In this document: one piece after another, positions 9,450 through 21,356 of the stretch | Layout: each line of letters starts with the position of its first letter | Numbering within the stretch: position 1 is the first letter of the stretch | Assembly: GCF_019320115.1 (NCBI RefSeq) | Contig: NC_089582.1 | Coordinates: forward strand, 117,062,637 to 117,126,636 | Source: Miscanthus floridulus | Taxonomy: Eukaryota > Streptophyta > Magnoliopsida > Poales > Poaceae | Reading direction: 5' to 3' | DNA: 64,000 nucleotides | Program-made: the position numbers and the translations under genes | The notes under the pieces: generated by a model | Database searches by the model: none | What the model saw: the letters and a program-made list of their open reading frames with translations, nothing else | Told to the model about the DNA's origin: nothing

Positions 9450-11574
9450 CAGATCTCATCTCATCTCACCTCGCCTCGTCTCAGGGCTTTGGTGGTGGTA
9501 GCTTTAGGTTTTTGTTTGGTGGTGCATGCACACATTGACATGACGCATGTGAGCCGAGAGAGATGGAGAGGCAGCTAGCTCCTCCTCCTCCATCATGGAG
9601 CATGGACTATGGCATGGCATGGGCCAATGGATCTGCCGGACGCTAATCATTTAGCAGCATATTTCCATCGGAAAAAGGAGGAGGAGAGCGTGGAGAAATC
9701 GATGAGAGAGTATGGATCGGCGACGAGACAGCACGATCTTTTTGACAGGAGTAGGTTGGGGAGGAGAGGAGAAGACTACAAATAAAGGGAATCATTTGGG
9801 TTCTGCAGGAAGCTACCAGATGTGAAAATGAATTGGCTGAATAATTGTGCTCTCTATGTAACTTCTCCATTTTTTTTCCTCAAAAAAAAAAACTTCTCCG
9901 TTTTTTTGCATTGGTAAATATACACGTCAAAAAAAGCAAAATGGCCATGCATGCATTATTGATTTCTTGGGCCGGTTGCTTGCATTCCATGATGAAGCTT
10001 TAGAGTTTTCTTGGTACTCGATGGTGCAAGCAAGAGGAAGGCACGGGGAGGTCAAATTCGCTTTCGAGCATACCATCCTTTTTGCTCGTGCGGTTTCTTC
10101 GCCAGAATGATGCCTCAGCGCCTTTTTACCTCCCCTCCCCTCTCTGCAAACATGCGAGTTGCCGTCTGCGTTCAGAACTCTCGCTGCACTGTTCCAACAG
10201 AGTCTACTGGGAAGGAATTCCCATTTGATTTCTATCGCAGGCCTGAAAATGATCTGTCGGTCACCACAGTTTCTGCCAACTTGGGAGGCCAAGTTTCCAT
10301 GAGAGAGAGATGTCCTTCATGCCACGCCATTCTCACACAGAAACCAGTCACCAAGCAGCAGCCATTCAGCCCCCGTTTACTGCGTCACGGGCCATCATGG
10401 AAGCGAGAATCTCTCGAGAAAAAACTTGCAGGGAAGACACTTTGGGCCACTGCCCCCAGCTTTGGCCAAAAGTTGCACTCATTACACACAAGGTAGCCAA
10501 GGAAGAGGTGCGCAAGAATTTGCGTTTGACACCTCAAGATCAACAGCACCTGTGCTCCAGATCTGCGCCGTCCGATGCCGTCCCAGACCCATGCGCGACG
10601 CGTGTCCCCCCCACCCGGTCCCGGTCCTGCGTCCACTCATTTGATGCATATCTTCGCCGAGTGGAGGTTTCACTCCGACGCTTGACCTCCCTGCACACAT
10701 TGACAGAACACAGAAGCAGCATCCATCGTTGCTGCAGCTTTCGCCATTGACACTGGCCCCCGCATGAACCTGGTTGACCAATGCGCATGTGAATCATGAA
10801 TCACATTAGGTAGATGCGCCATGATCCGTGAACACATACATGCATATGCATACATACATACATACACGTGCGATGCTCGTCCGGCAACAGCGACGTTCAT
10901 GTTGGGTTCAGGGTTTAGCATCATGAGGACACATGCCAGTGGCACCTCGAGATGGAGAGCAGGTACTTTGATGCCTTTTTGGCAGGATTGGTTTGTTGGC
11001 CATGAACGGATGAGCTTGCGGGGACAGGGTTTTGCAGTGGTGGAGATGGTATCATGGTACTAACTTCAGTGCTCGAAACTGTAGCGTACTGAGTGGCATC
11101 TCTCTGTATCAAGTGAATGGATTCTGCTTATCTAAGGCTGTAACCGAATTCAGGGTGATTTTCACAGGCATTTACAGGAGAGATGCAGTTCTGTTTTTCA
11201 TCAACACGGTCACAATCATATTTCAGAAGGTAAAGCCAATCAACCTTCTAACTCCGATCAAAAAAAAAAAATCAACCTTCACAGGCTCTCAGCAATGTCA
11301 ATTTTCAAATGAGGTGTAGCATCCCTACAAATAAAGAACATTCCTGAGTGCAGCAAAATATGACTGAGTTCCCGACACTATCTTTTATCTTGCCTCAGAA
11401 AAATAATACTACAAACAGAGGATGCATATTGTTGAAAGGTTGTCCTTTTAAATAAACTTTTATCTAATGGCTAAACAGCAGTCATCCATATCAGAGAAAA
11501 GCAAGCGCATATCTCATTTACCTTGCTAAACCGGTTGTAACATCCAATCTTGCAGCCTATGACGTTTTTTAGCC
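9450..11574. other. Intergenic, ZPR to Ycf49-like gene
   Basis: No gene is supported. The region holds AT-rich sequence, a short (ATAC)n microsatellite at about 10850-10866 and several open frames without recognisable protein features or splice structure. The part next to 9450 should contain the ZPR promoter. Confidence 0.45.
10850..10866 (+). repeat. (ATAC)n microsatellite
   Basis: About four uninterrupted ATAC/CATA units. A short simple repeat. Confidence 0.75.
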
Positions 11575-12812
11575 TTACTGGGATGCTTTGAAGATGCGGT
11601 ATGCAGCTATGCACATTGTTATGTTGCCAATCACTGTCAGGGCACCTTGAAGGGCTACAAGGACCTGTGGATCAAGTAAGAAAACCATTTTCACCAAGGC
11701 AAACAATACGAGCAAACGAACAGTTTCAAATACTGATTGGATTGCATTGTGCTTTTGTCTATTTTCATGAAAACTCTGAAGGGTTACCAGATGTAATAAT
11801 TCTGTTATCACAAAAACTAGTAAAGCATGACTGCATAAGGATCTCAGCAAAAAGAATATCTGAAAATAGTTGCTGGTGTACACTAACTAAAGTTTCATTC
11901 AGGGTAAGCTAGAAACACAATAGCATCTCACAATTGAGAACATTCAAAAAAAAATATGGGGTCAGATAAGTGATAATCATATCAGCAAACAACAAACATG
12001 AAACTGCATTTTTAACTCAAGGAAATATCTTACTTCAAGAGACTCTGAATTGTAGAAGAAATGCCACGTGCAAGCACACATTGCTCCACCAAGAAGTGGA
12101 ATCTATTGGACAGAAATAAAGATCTGTCAGTCAGCAAAACATAACATAACCAGTGACAAAACAGTTGAAAATTTACGAACATATGAACTGACTAAACAGC
12201 ATAGTTCTGCAAACAGAAGAAACACACACAAGTTTCTTCTGCTCAAGATAACATTAAAGTGAACCATTCCTACTCAAAATCTTTAAACATCGCAATCTGT
12301 AGTTCTACAGGCAGATAGAGAAGAACCACCACACATTTCTTCAGCAAACGATATCTTAGCAAAGATCTAAAAGCTCTGCCGAAATTTGCACTCACCATCC
12401 CCCACGAGAGGCCCTTCCAGCCCTTGAGCCCCGTCCTCTCCCCGTAGTCCCAAACCAGCCACATCGCCGTCACCCTGCAACGCAAATCCCTGTCAGGGAT
12501 TCAGGCCTCACAGAGCTTACAGGCGCGGAAGCAGTCGCTAGGCGGTAGCAGAGAGAAGCGGTACCACTCGGCGACGCTGGAGACGTGGACGGCCCAGGTG
12601 GGCAGCGAGAGTGCGTTCGCCGGCTCGGACAGCGCGGCGAGCGCTGGTGGCGAGGCGGCCGCGGCCCCGGCCACGGCAACCGCCGCCGCCGCCGCCGCCA
12701 GGCCCACCTCACCCGTCAGACGGAGTGCGGAGGGCGGTCTCCGCCGCTCACGTAGAGGTGGCGGAGGGGGACCGGAGGGCGCTAGCGTTGCCACGAGCCG
12801 GAGGGACGCCAT
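11575..12812 (-). CDS. Ycf49-like (DUF2499) plastid membrane protein, 4 exons
   Basis: Minus-strand exons 12812-12565, 12474-12396, 12102-12034 and 11664-11575 join in frame to 161 residues. The first about 60 residues are rich in Ala, Pro, Ser and Arg and fit a chloroplast transit peptide (MASLRLVATLAPSG...). The mature part shows the Ycf49/DUF2499 signature: WAVHVSSVAEW, then VTAMWLVWDYGERTGLKGWK, GLSWGM, IPLLGGAMCACTWHFFYNSE and VLVALQGALTVIGNITMCIA. Ycf49 is encoded in some algal plastid genomes and cyanobacteria; land plants carry a nuclear copy with three or four predicted membrane helices. Its exact biochemical role is not known to me. All splice sites are GT/AG and each junction restores the conserved motif, which supports the model. 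The start codon is the first ATG before the transit peptide. Confidence 0.9.
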
Positions 12813-13030
12813 GGGACGCGGCAGGACTGCGTGAGGTTGGCGTTAACCCGAACCCGGCAAGTCGTCGAGGATTATTAGACGTCTGTACATCCGTATGTGT
12901 ACCCAAAAAAAGGAAAAAAAAAGAAAAAACTGAACATAGATTTGAAGGCTTATAAAAAAAAATACAGTCCAGGTTTAGCGGTGCCCCACTGCCCCTACTC
13001 AAGCTCGTATAAAATAGTAAGGCTTTCAAA
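12813..13030. other. Upstream flank of Ycf49-like gene
   Basis: Probable promoter/5'UTR of the minus-strand gene. No certain TATA box. Contains an A-rich stretch at 12905-12927. Confidence 0.35.
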
Positions 13031-13188
13031 CAGCGGCGAATCTAGACTAAACTGCTACCGGGGTCGCACAGATTCATGAACTCAATTTAATAGGGTCGTA
13101 GCTGACCGGAATACGCGGGGTTCCACTGATTCGTACAAAGTTATCGGGGTCGCATGACCCCGACACATGCACTATGGCTTCGCCGCTG
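13031..13188. mobile_element. hAT-type MITE with 8-bp target duplication
   Basis: A 158-bp element with perfect 10-bp terminal inverted repeats CAGCGGCGAA / TTCGCCGCTG, flanked by exact copies of CTTTCAAA (13023-13030 and 13189-13196). CAG-type termini plus an 8-bp target duplication are the hAT signature. No coding capacity. Confidence 0.9.
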
Positions 13189-13281
13189 CTTTCAAATAAC
13201 CCCATTCTAGACTACTCAAGAGTGAGATAGAAAATAGAAAACTGACGCTTGAAATATGAGAAGATTGGTGAGAAACTTAGG

Positions 13282-13504
13282 GCGCATTTGGCCGGGCTTC
13301 CGCCGGCTCTGGCCACACACTGTAGCGCGCTGTAGCGCGCTAGAGCTGGAGCCGGAGGAGCTTAAAAAAACGAGCTTCTCTGGCTCCGGTGCTGTTAGTG
13401 AGAGGAAAGAAGGAGAGAGAAAAACAGCTCCGGTGAACAGTGTCGCTACTGAAGATGAACAGGGGAGGAGTCAGAGGAGCCAGAGAGCCCAGCCAAACGG
13501 GCTC
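13282..13504. mobile_element. MITE-like element, GGGCGCATTTGGCCGGGCT termini
   Basis: The left end GGGCGCATTTGGCCGGGCT and the reverse complement of the right end (GAGCCCGTTTGGCTGGGCT) match at about 13 of 16 aligned positions. Interior halves are GC-rich and partly self-complementary (GCTGGAGCCGGAGGAGC / GGAGGAGTCAGAGGAGC). No clear target duplication. Confidence 0.6.
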
Positions 13505-13950
13505 TGATAGTGTGTTTGATTTAAAGACTCAAGTCATACATTATGGAATGGTCTAGTATGGACTCATCCAGCGATTTCTCGTGGAACCACATGATCCGTC
13601 TTAGTAGGCATATCCAAGTACTACACAGAATGGCTTCGTGACGCATGATTCGATAACATGACACATACCAAACGTCTGGGCTAGCTTCGGTACTAGATCG
13701 AATGATTTCGCATGGCCTCGTGACACATACAAACAGACTGATTGGTTAGGCTCTAAAATCTGTCCAACGAAAACTAAAGCATTGTACTGAGGTATGTTCA
13801 TACACTTATTCTTAGCCTCACCTCAATACCCCCTGCTTTTCAATTTCTTTTGTTCCCCCCTCTTTCCCACCCCCACCTGCACAGAACCCTATTTGTCTCC
13901 TTCCTATGCATCGCTAGCACCGCCCTCCCTCCGGCTATTGATCACCGTAT

Positions 13951-14415
13951 CTAGGCGTGTTTGGTTCTGTATATCAGTGAACCAGGCTCTCCAGATGCGG
14001 TGACCACCTACGCCAGGGTTCGGGCTAGGCTCCGGTGGTGTAAAAGCCACCCCTCCAGCTAGGTTCCCGTGATGCGAGAAAATCCGACGTTTCCCAAGAG
14101 CCTGGCTAGCGCAGTGCGGGTGGGAGCATATGGGGTGCACACGATAGAGAGGGGAGATGCAGGCATCTAGGCAATCAATCACTTGCTCGGTGTAGCCTGT
14201 ATGACTCCGTTGGCTTGGAGGAATTTTGGAGAAATTTGTGAGAGAAAAATACTGTTTCGGATGAAAAAAAAACAGATCAAGCTAGGTTTAAGGATACACG
14301 GGGCCTATGCATGGATCCTACTGTAGCAACCGAACAAACATCTCTTGCATGCTCTTAGCCTGGCTACCGAGAAAGGACCTGGGTAGACTGGGAAGGCAAC
14401 TAAACGCGCCCCTAG
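13951..14415. mobile_element. Possible MITE/non-autonomous DNA element
   Basis: The left end CTAGGCGTGTTTGGTT and the reverse complement of the right end CTAGGGGCGCGTTTAGTT are similar; CTA flanks both sides. The interior is not recognised. Confidence 0.4.
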
Positions 14416-15107
14416 CCTTCCCGTTGGCCGGAGTCGTTGCCCTCCTCATTGTCTGCTCTAGCCTGTGAGTGGGCCCTCCTAGAGAGCGGTCTCAATCGAC
14501 CTCAAGCTCACCCTCGCCACCCGACCATGGACCACCTTTGCTCGGTGAGCTCCCTCTCGGGTTGACGGGTTGTTGTCCGGTCCTCAAGCAGGTGCTCCCA
14601 TAGTGCACCTCAAAATGGGAGTTGGCCTCCCCTCATAGCCACGCGATGCAGGAATCGAAGATGAAGGAGACGAGGTCGCGGCGTGATGGAGCTCGACCCG
14701 CCATGGTGATACGGGAGACAGAGAGGACGAAGAGGAGGGAACCTTGATTGGTCGTCCATCGTCCACATTACTTGGACAAGAGAGGACGATGGATGCGGCT
14801 TGGAGGGAGGGGGTTGAGAAAAGAAATAGGAAAAACAATGTATTCCGCCGACAAATAGGTCCCATCTAGAGTTTAATCAATTATTTAACGTTCGAAAAAG
14901 AAAGGGAGGTCTTCAGATCCCAATAGGTCCCGATTTGAGGATCATCGATGGAGATACTCAACTGGACATGTGTATAGCTGCAACCGTATGTGTAGGTTAC
15001 TCTTATTCCTGTAACGTTGTCATTGGGATGCAGACGAAATGTCGCATACGAGAAATTCTGACGAATCATGCGAGAATAGATATGGTTCGATGAACAGCAG
15101 TTTGAGA

Positions 15108-15200
15108 TGCCCTGTTCACTTTGCTAAAAAAACAAGCTGAAAAATATTGTTCGCTAATTTGTCGTGAGAAAAAAACATGGTTCCTTTGCTGAAAAAGTAT
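15108..15200. mobile_element. Diverged fragment of the hAT-like MITE family found at 57.1 kb
   Basis: Contains ACAAGCTGAAAAATATTG and CTAATTTGTCGTGAGAAAAA, which line up with the interior of the 57,101-57,233 element (CTGAAAAACATTGTTC, TGATTTGTTGTGAGAGAAAA). Termini are degraded. Confidence 0.45.
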
Positions 15201-16230
15201 GGCTGCCTATGACAAGTGGCCAAAAATTGAACTCAATCAGCTCTTGGGCGGCATGCCAGCATGTATAACTCAAAAAGAAATGCAAATTTGGAAGATAATT
15301 TAGTGAAAAGAAAACACTTGCAAGCTTACTTAGGGCTTGTTCAGTTCCTATGGCACCATCGCCTGGAAGGATTCTTACCCGGATTGCTAGGCTAATTTAT
15401 ATAATCTTTGATCAGCTGGAACGATTCTTGGGTGCAATCCTAGAGAACCGATCGACCCCTTAGATGGAGAGAAGGAGCGCTACATGAGTTTCAAATTTGA
15501 ACCATGAAAATTCTATCTAGTCTAGATAAATAAGAGCAGGAACAGCAGCACTCGATTGATTCAGGAAACTAGTCAACCACCAAAAAATCAGATGTGTTTC
15601 TTCACAATCCAAGGGAGACGAGGCCCTGTTCATGCATCTCATCTCAACAAATCGTTAAGCCCTTTGTTCGGCTTTACATGTATTCACCTCAACATGATAT
15701 GTGTTGGAGTGGATTGGATCACACATGAATTGAGGTGGATACAAGTGTAGTCTGACAAGCCCTAGAGAGGTTCTATCCATGGGCTTTTTGCTATCATCCA
15801 AGAATTTAGGCCATTAGATTCCTCAAAAGAAATTTCAGGCCACTAGAAATCTTAGTTTGACAGAACCACGATCAGATATAAACTAGAAACACCGGTGCGG
15901 ATTTGCCACGCCATGGAGGGACCAGCCGGTTGTATTTTGTGAATCACGGTTAAATTAAGCTAATGACATTTATGTCATATAAGCTCATTTGTGTTTTCTT
16001 AATTGTATTGATAAGATCAGTGTGTTTTCTGGGATACATTCTTTACATGTATCGCTATTCGAAAATGCTCTGGTGAGGACGTCCGTTCGGACGGACCTTA
16101 CAACCGTGGAGTCATGGACCACGCAAAACATCTTGGTCCACTCATGGAACAATGCAACAGATTGGTGGGTTTTCCCGTCCGCTCGAGCTCGAGAACGTTC
16201 GGGATACAAGATATTTTTAGGCTCTGTCGC

Positions 16231-16260
16231 CCCCTCCCCCCCCCCCCCCCCCCCCCCCCC
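16231..16260 (+). repeat. Poly-C run (25 nt after CCCCT)
   Basis: CCCCT followed by 25 uninterrupted C at 16236-16260, in intergenic DNA. A second long C run besides the one in the bZIP intron. Confidence 0.88.
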
Positions 16261-16499
16261 GCCTGTAGGTACCGCACGCACTTCGCAAAGCTTTTTTGTC
16301 TATCCTCTGCTCCTTTCTCCCCATCTTTGTCCGTCGAGATTTTTTTGCTTCTGTGCCACCATCCCGCACCGCGACCCCATCCACCTCGCGCATCGCGGAA
16401 GGGGAGGCCGACACCTGCGTCTGGGTGTACGCTGAGCCGTTGCTCTCGACGTCCCCTTGACCGAGCTTGCTGGCTACTGTTGTTCCCCACCAGGTAGGT

Positions 16500-16780
16500 C
16501 ATTGCCGCCAACGACGCCGTGTTTGTTTCAGGCGTTTCAGACTTATGTTTCTGAGATGTTGCAATGACAGTACACATGTTGCAAACGTATGTTTTTAAAT
16601 GTTCCAGACGTGTGTTTTAACTATTTCCTTTGGACGTTGCATATGTTGTTATAGCTATAAACGTATGTTTCAAGTGTATGTTTTTAAATGTTTCAGATTT
16701 ATGTTGTAATTGTTTTATATGGATATTGCATATGTTCCTATGATTATACAGGCATATTTCGAGATTGCATATTTATTTTT
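16500..16780. repeat. Degenerate ~90-bp repeat, MULE-like terminal sequence
   Basis: Two imperfect units (about 16587-16680 and 16674-16770) share GTATGTTTTTAAATGTTYCAGA followed by GGAYRTTGCATATGTT. This ATGTTGC/GTTTCAGA style is common near the ends of grass Mutator-like elements as I know them. No transposase is seen. Confidence 0.4.
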
Positions 16781-16964
16781 GTCAGTTCATCTGCCGCCGA
16801 TGCTCCCTACCACTCGCCGTCTTCCTGCAAGGCAGTGCGGCTGCACGGTCGTACCAGGTGCCGTTTCTGCTTACGTGGCCGCGAAGCTCGGCAGACTTTC
16901 GGGTCGATGGATGGATTGTTGACGTGGCTGATCGAAGTACTAGACACGTAGTCAATTGAGGTGT

Positions 16965-17050
16965 TGGCCTGTTCGCTTGAACTTATCAGCCTGACTTATC
17001 AGCCATGGTACATGATTTTTTCTCACAGTAAATCAGCCAACCGTACTCAG
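16965..17050. mobile_element. Truncated hAT-like MITE end
   Basis: GGCCTGTTCGCTTGAACTTA followed by TCAGCC repeats and TTTTTTCTCACAGTAAATCAGCC is typical of one end of a widespread grass hAT MITE. The matching right terminus is not found. Confidence 0.45.
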
Positions 17051-17241
17051 CGAAAAGTTCGTCCGGTAAAAGATAGTGCGAGCCAGATTGTATGCCACGA
17101 TGATCATTTGGCAGCGATCCTGACCAATGATGAACCTTCCTAGATTGCTATCCATGGGGATCAGTTAGCCTGACTAAATGTCAACACGGGTTATGGCAAC
17201 GTCAGAAACAATGATGAGTTGCTTCGATTTGAACTGGGTTA

Positions 17242-20024
17242 TTAGGCTTCTGTTTTCTTGGACCACACCATGACAAGAGCAAATCCCATTAAGGACATCA
17301 ACACAACCTGCAGAAATGAATCAAGTTAACGATGGTAAGATCCTCATTAATCTCTCCGCAGACAAAACAGAATCGACCCCTCTTTTGCAGAGTTTGTGTT
17401 GAAGTTTCATGTGAATTGGGTGGAAGTAATAAGTTTTTTTATCTGCTGGACAGATGTTAATACCGTGGAACAATGTATTGACCTATCCATAGCTGTCCCC
17501 AAGATTAATGTCAGATTAACAGGAAAGTTCCATTTGTAAGAGATAAATCTGCAAGGGGCTAGTGGATGGTAAAAGTTCACATACCGACACAGCTGGAGGC
17601 ACACCCACTAGTGGATCTGGGAAGAACTTGTTTGCTAAAGCAAGAGCAAGGAGGCTACTTTGCATTCCTGCATCAAGAGATACTGGTGAGACAACAAACA
17701 AATTAGAAAGAAATATCCTCATGTAATAGGAGAGCACGTCACCTGTCTCAAAAGATATTGTCCTTTGTAGTGCCTTTACATCGTCTGACTTGTGAAACCA
17801 AGTACCAGCAAGATGATAACCAGCTACAAAAGATGAGGTGTGGAATGCAAAAAGGAGCAGCACTATGGCTAATCCAAATGGCGACAAAACAGCCTTGATA
17901 TTTATTGCCAATGGTGAGCCAACACACAGAGCAGTGACAAACACCGATAACGGAGGGAGAAATGGCTGAATAGCTGCACAGAGCCTTGGAAGGAATCTGC
18001 GTAATATAAAGAAACATGAATTTAGACCTGAAAACAGAAGTTACTCAAAGTGGGAGCCAAAGATCAGAAATATAGTAAGGGAACTATCCAATCTAGCACA
18101 GCTGTCTCCTATACTTCAGTTCAAAGCAATGAAGGGAATACCTATTCAGAAGCAATCCAGCAGCAATTGGAGCAACAACTATTTGAACGATGCTGGACAT
18201 CATCCCTTTGACATCTACAGGTAATTTCTGGCCAATAAGAAAGTAAGATAATGTTGGGGTGACAAAAACTGCAGTAGCTGTTGACAATGATGTCATAACA
18301 ATGCTGAGAGGGGCCATATGTGGATCCGTCAGGAAAGTTGCATAGTTTGAAAGCTGTGCTCCGCTCACGCATGAAACCAACATGATACCAGCGCCTACAG
18401 ACAAGTTCACGGCAGAGTTCACCGCATATTCTGCAATGCTCCTTCTAAAGCATATAAAAATGCATGAATCAATTTCTTACCTAGAGCAGTTGGGAGATTA
18501 AGAACTGCGACCGCAAGAGTGCCAAAAAGGAATCCCAACAAAGGCTTGATGACAAACTGTCCGATATAGCCCGCACCAATAGCATCTGGCCTTTTTATGG
18601 CTTCAACAAAATCCTTGACGGTTGAGTTTACACCAACAGCAAACATCAAGAACCCCAAAGCAGGTGCATAATACCTGCGATAATAACACACACCCTGGAA
18701 ATGTAAATAACAGGTGCAAATATAAAACACAGTGCTACTGACACAAACATGAAACTATCTAATAAAAGCCAGCTAATAAGTGTATGACACTGTGAGAGGT
18801 AGACCCTTAATGATTAATCATTACAGAAAGGATATCGGAGTTTATCAGTGAGCATAAACCAAGAGGATTCATATAGTCCAGAGACCTAATCAGAAAGCAT
18901 TACCATATAGAGAACGAAAAGATGGTGATTAGTAAGGATCAACACATGATTTTAAATACCTTTGAGGTAATTATATGCATACTTCTGAGAAATCGCACTC
19001 CCCTATATTTCTTATTTATGGGACTGGAAGAACAATCAAGAAGTAAGTTCGAGAAAAGTAGCTGTCCAAGAAAATGATCTTAAGATACTATCATCAGGGG
19101 GGATAAGGATCCAAAGCCAAAGGAAGCCGAACAGGGCTGTGTACCATCTCTTTCATATACTGCTAAAGTGTAGCTGAAATATAAATTCAACTGATCATTG
19201 ATCCAACGATGTAGATTCCATGCTAACAGATCGATAACTGAATTTGCATTAATAAAGAGCAAAAACTTGCATGACAGACCTGGTTGTGAACCATGTAAAC
19301 GAAGGAGGGTACACCAGCGCGAGAATTGTGCTCCCCAGCACTATATGGGGAATAATGGAGTTGGCACTCTTTAAAATCTTCAAGAAATCTACTTTACTCT
19401 CCTCCACTACCTGTAGCTTCAATCCAAAGTGTAAAAAGCAGACAGTGACCATCCCGAGTACAAAAGCTCACTAGCTAAGGCATAAAGAAACTGCATCGCA
19501 ACGGCACCTGAGAAGGCGATACCGCGTCCTCCCCGATGTTATCTTTCTCCAAGGAACCACTCGCACTCGCCCAGAAGCGCCTCTTAGCAACCACTCCAGA
19601 TCCCTGCTCTGCTTGTATAGAAGAAACAGAAAGACTACATCACAAATTTTCAATCCCGGCACCGCGAAGCTTATGATAGATAAGATACTGATTGTTGAAC
19701 CCAAAAATCCAAGCTATGTCAACGGCGATATCACCAATCAATCAATTAGAGAAGGAGACGAAACTACTCAGACCGTCGAGTGAGGAGTTTCCGAAGTTGG
19801 TACACCAAACAGACTCCAGGCACCATCCATTCACACGATACAACAGCATAAGATTGGAGAGGTTTTGAGATCAGAGTGGAGCACCTACGCCATGAAACGC
19901 GCGGCGGCGGGATCGCCGGAGAAGGCACCGAGACGCGGTCCGGCCCCGGCTGCCGGTGGCGGGCCGACGAGTGGACGCCAGCGAGGTGGGCCCGCTTCAG
20001 GACGGCTGCGGCGGCGGGGGGCAT
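17242..20024 (-). CDS. BASS-family (bile acid:sodium symporter-like) plastid transporter, about 8 exons
   Basis: Minus-strand exons: exon 1 from ATG 20024 (3' end unresolved, before about 19833), exon 2 about 19611-19508, then 19410-19280, 18674-18481, 18394-18142, 17996-17743, 17667-17585 and 17307-17242 (TAA). Every junction from exon 2 onward is GT/AG and keeps frame. The N-terminus is Ala/Arg/Ser-rich, fitting a plastid transit peptide. The body shows SBF-family hydrophobic helices: ALGFLMFAVGVN, GYIGQFVIKPLLGFLFGTLA, AGIMLVSCVSGAQLSNYATF, then QIVVAPIAAGLLLN and further membrane spans to VVLMSLMGFALVMVW. Plant BASS proteins sit in the plastid envelope and move organic acids such as pyruvate, pantoate/ketopantoate or 2-keto acids of glucosinolate synthesis, often with sodium. 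Which BASS member this is cannot be decided by eye. Its start lies only about 80 bp from the edge of a 34-kb retrotransposon nest. Confidence 0.9.
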
Positions 20025-20543
20025 TTGAACTCGAGCGAGGAGTGGGTGTGGGGCACTGGAGCAGCAGGCAGCAGGCCAGCAGCTGACGAAGGGAGATGGG
20101 AGGTGTCGTTTCGAGTTGCCATAAATCTAATGGCGCCCCGTTCTCGTGCCTTTAAATCCATTTATTTTTTTTATTTAAAATAGTATTTTTTTCTCACAAA
20201 TTCTTTCAGTATTACTCTAAACCATCCAGATTTCTCCAGAATTCAGACGGCTCGGATTTGTATGTTAAGAGTACATGACCTTTATATCGGTTCACGTAGA
20301 ATGTCTCTACGTTCAGTTCGTTGTTGCTGCTCGTGTTACTAGCACTGAAAGTTTGTAGTAGAGTTACAAATGATCGAGAGAGGGACAGGTCCTAAGTCTC
20401 TGGTGAGAGGAGCGAACGGATGCCGAGAGCTCGGTCGTTTCTCGATTGTATGCTCGTGTGTTCTGGTTGGTTCGAGGTTCGATGGATTCGAGTCCCAATT
20501 GATGCGATGTGTTGCGATGCTCTTTATAGAACGCCCTACTTTT

Positions 20544-20552
20544 CTTTTTATA
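20544..20552 (-). promoter_or_regulatory. TATA box of the Tat 3' LTR, facing the BASS gene
   Basis: Minus-strand TATAAAAAG. The other LTR has TATAAAAG at 53166-53159 in the equivalent place. Transcription from here would run toward lower coordinates, that is toward the BASS start codon about 520 bp away. Confidence 0.6.
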
Positions 20553-20989
20553 GGTCAAGGGAAATCACGGGTTACAATAGAGAGAAAAGAGGAGGATGAG
20601 AAGGAGAGGAAGTCCTCCATAATCGTCGGGTCCTTTTCCTTCATGTGGGTCCCGCCAATCCTGTAGATGTCAACAGGGATAGCTCCACGTCGCGGCCCTC
20701 TCCGTCATTGGCGCCATGCGCAGGCGTCGTCTCCCGATCGTGACGCTCCACTCCGTCCTGGCAAACGTCGTGGTGAACTGACGCGCTTGTTAGTGCTCGT
20801 ACGAGGGTTAGGCATAACAACACGGATACGCCCGACGCTGTTCCTCATGTGAATCCCCAGGTATGGCCCGTCCGGCCACGGGTTATATCGAAGAGTGTCG
20901 GTCACCTCCCTGATGTTAGAGCTTTGACCCAGGACCATTCGCTTGGACCTAGAGTAGTTGGCGGTGGTATGGGTCTTCGTCGGGCGAGA

Positions 20990-21240
20990 CAGATCCCCTG
21001 GCCTCGGGGTCGGTCGAGGCGGAGCCCGCCCCCAGAGGTCGGGCGAGGCGGAACCAGCCCTCAGAGGTCGGGCGAGGTGGAGCCCGTCCTCAGAGGTCGG
21101 GCGAGTCGGAGCGCAAACCTAAGGGTCAGGCAAGACAGAGCCCGCCCCTAAAGGCTGGGCGAGGCGAAGCCAACCCTCAGAGATCGGACGAGGCGGAGTC
21201 CGCGACCTCGGTGTCGGGCGAGGCGGAGCTTGCGCACCTT
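20990..21240 (-). repeat. LTR minisatellite, about 9 units of 29 bp
   Basis: Tandem units of about 29 bp with core GGTCGGGCGAGGCGGAGCC and alternating CCCTCAGA or GGCCTCGGT linkers; about nine can be counted. The other LTR has about sixteen. Confidence 0.85.
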
Positions 21241-21343
21241 GGGGTGGGTTGGAGCTGTAGTCGCGCTCTTGACTGCTCAGATGAATCAATGTTGATGGTT
21301 ATTAGCTCCTCCTCTTCGGGTACCCTATTATTGGTCTCCGACA

Positions 21344-21356
21344 GTAGCCCCTGAGC
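21344..21356 (-). other. Polypurine tract of the Tat element
   Basis: Minus-strand GCTCAGGGGCTAC immediately precedes the 3' LTR start TGTCGGAGACC. Grass Tat elements typically show a GGGGGCTACTGTCGG-like junction, as I know them. Confidence 0.7.

Larger units (their letters stand above)
12813..17241. other. Intergenic region between Ycf49-like and BASS genes
   Basis: About 4.4 kb without a supported gene. It is a MITE-dense spacer holding the elements listed separately at 13.0, 13.3, 14.0, 15.1, 16.5 and 17.0 kb. Open frames here overlap poly-C or MITE sequence and lack protein-family features. Confidence 0.55.
20104..21343 (-). repeat. 3' LTR of the Tat element
   Basis: Homologous along most of its length to 52811-54166, for example CGTTGTTGCTGCTCGTGTTA, GAGAGAGGGACAGGTC and CGATGGATTCGAGTCCC blocks in the same order. 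The edge near 20104 (TGTCGTTTCGAGTTGCC) matches the other LTR edge TGTCGGTGTTTCGAGTTGCC with a 4-base gap. The segment 20121-20244 is extra in this copy. It ends CCGACA at 21343. Confidence 0.8.

Noticed and set aside
10011..10750. Overlapping open frames between ZPR and Ycf49-like genes
   Set aside because: No recognisable protein features, no consistent splice sites, and frames overlap on both strands.
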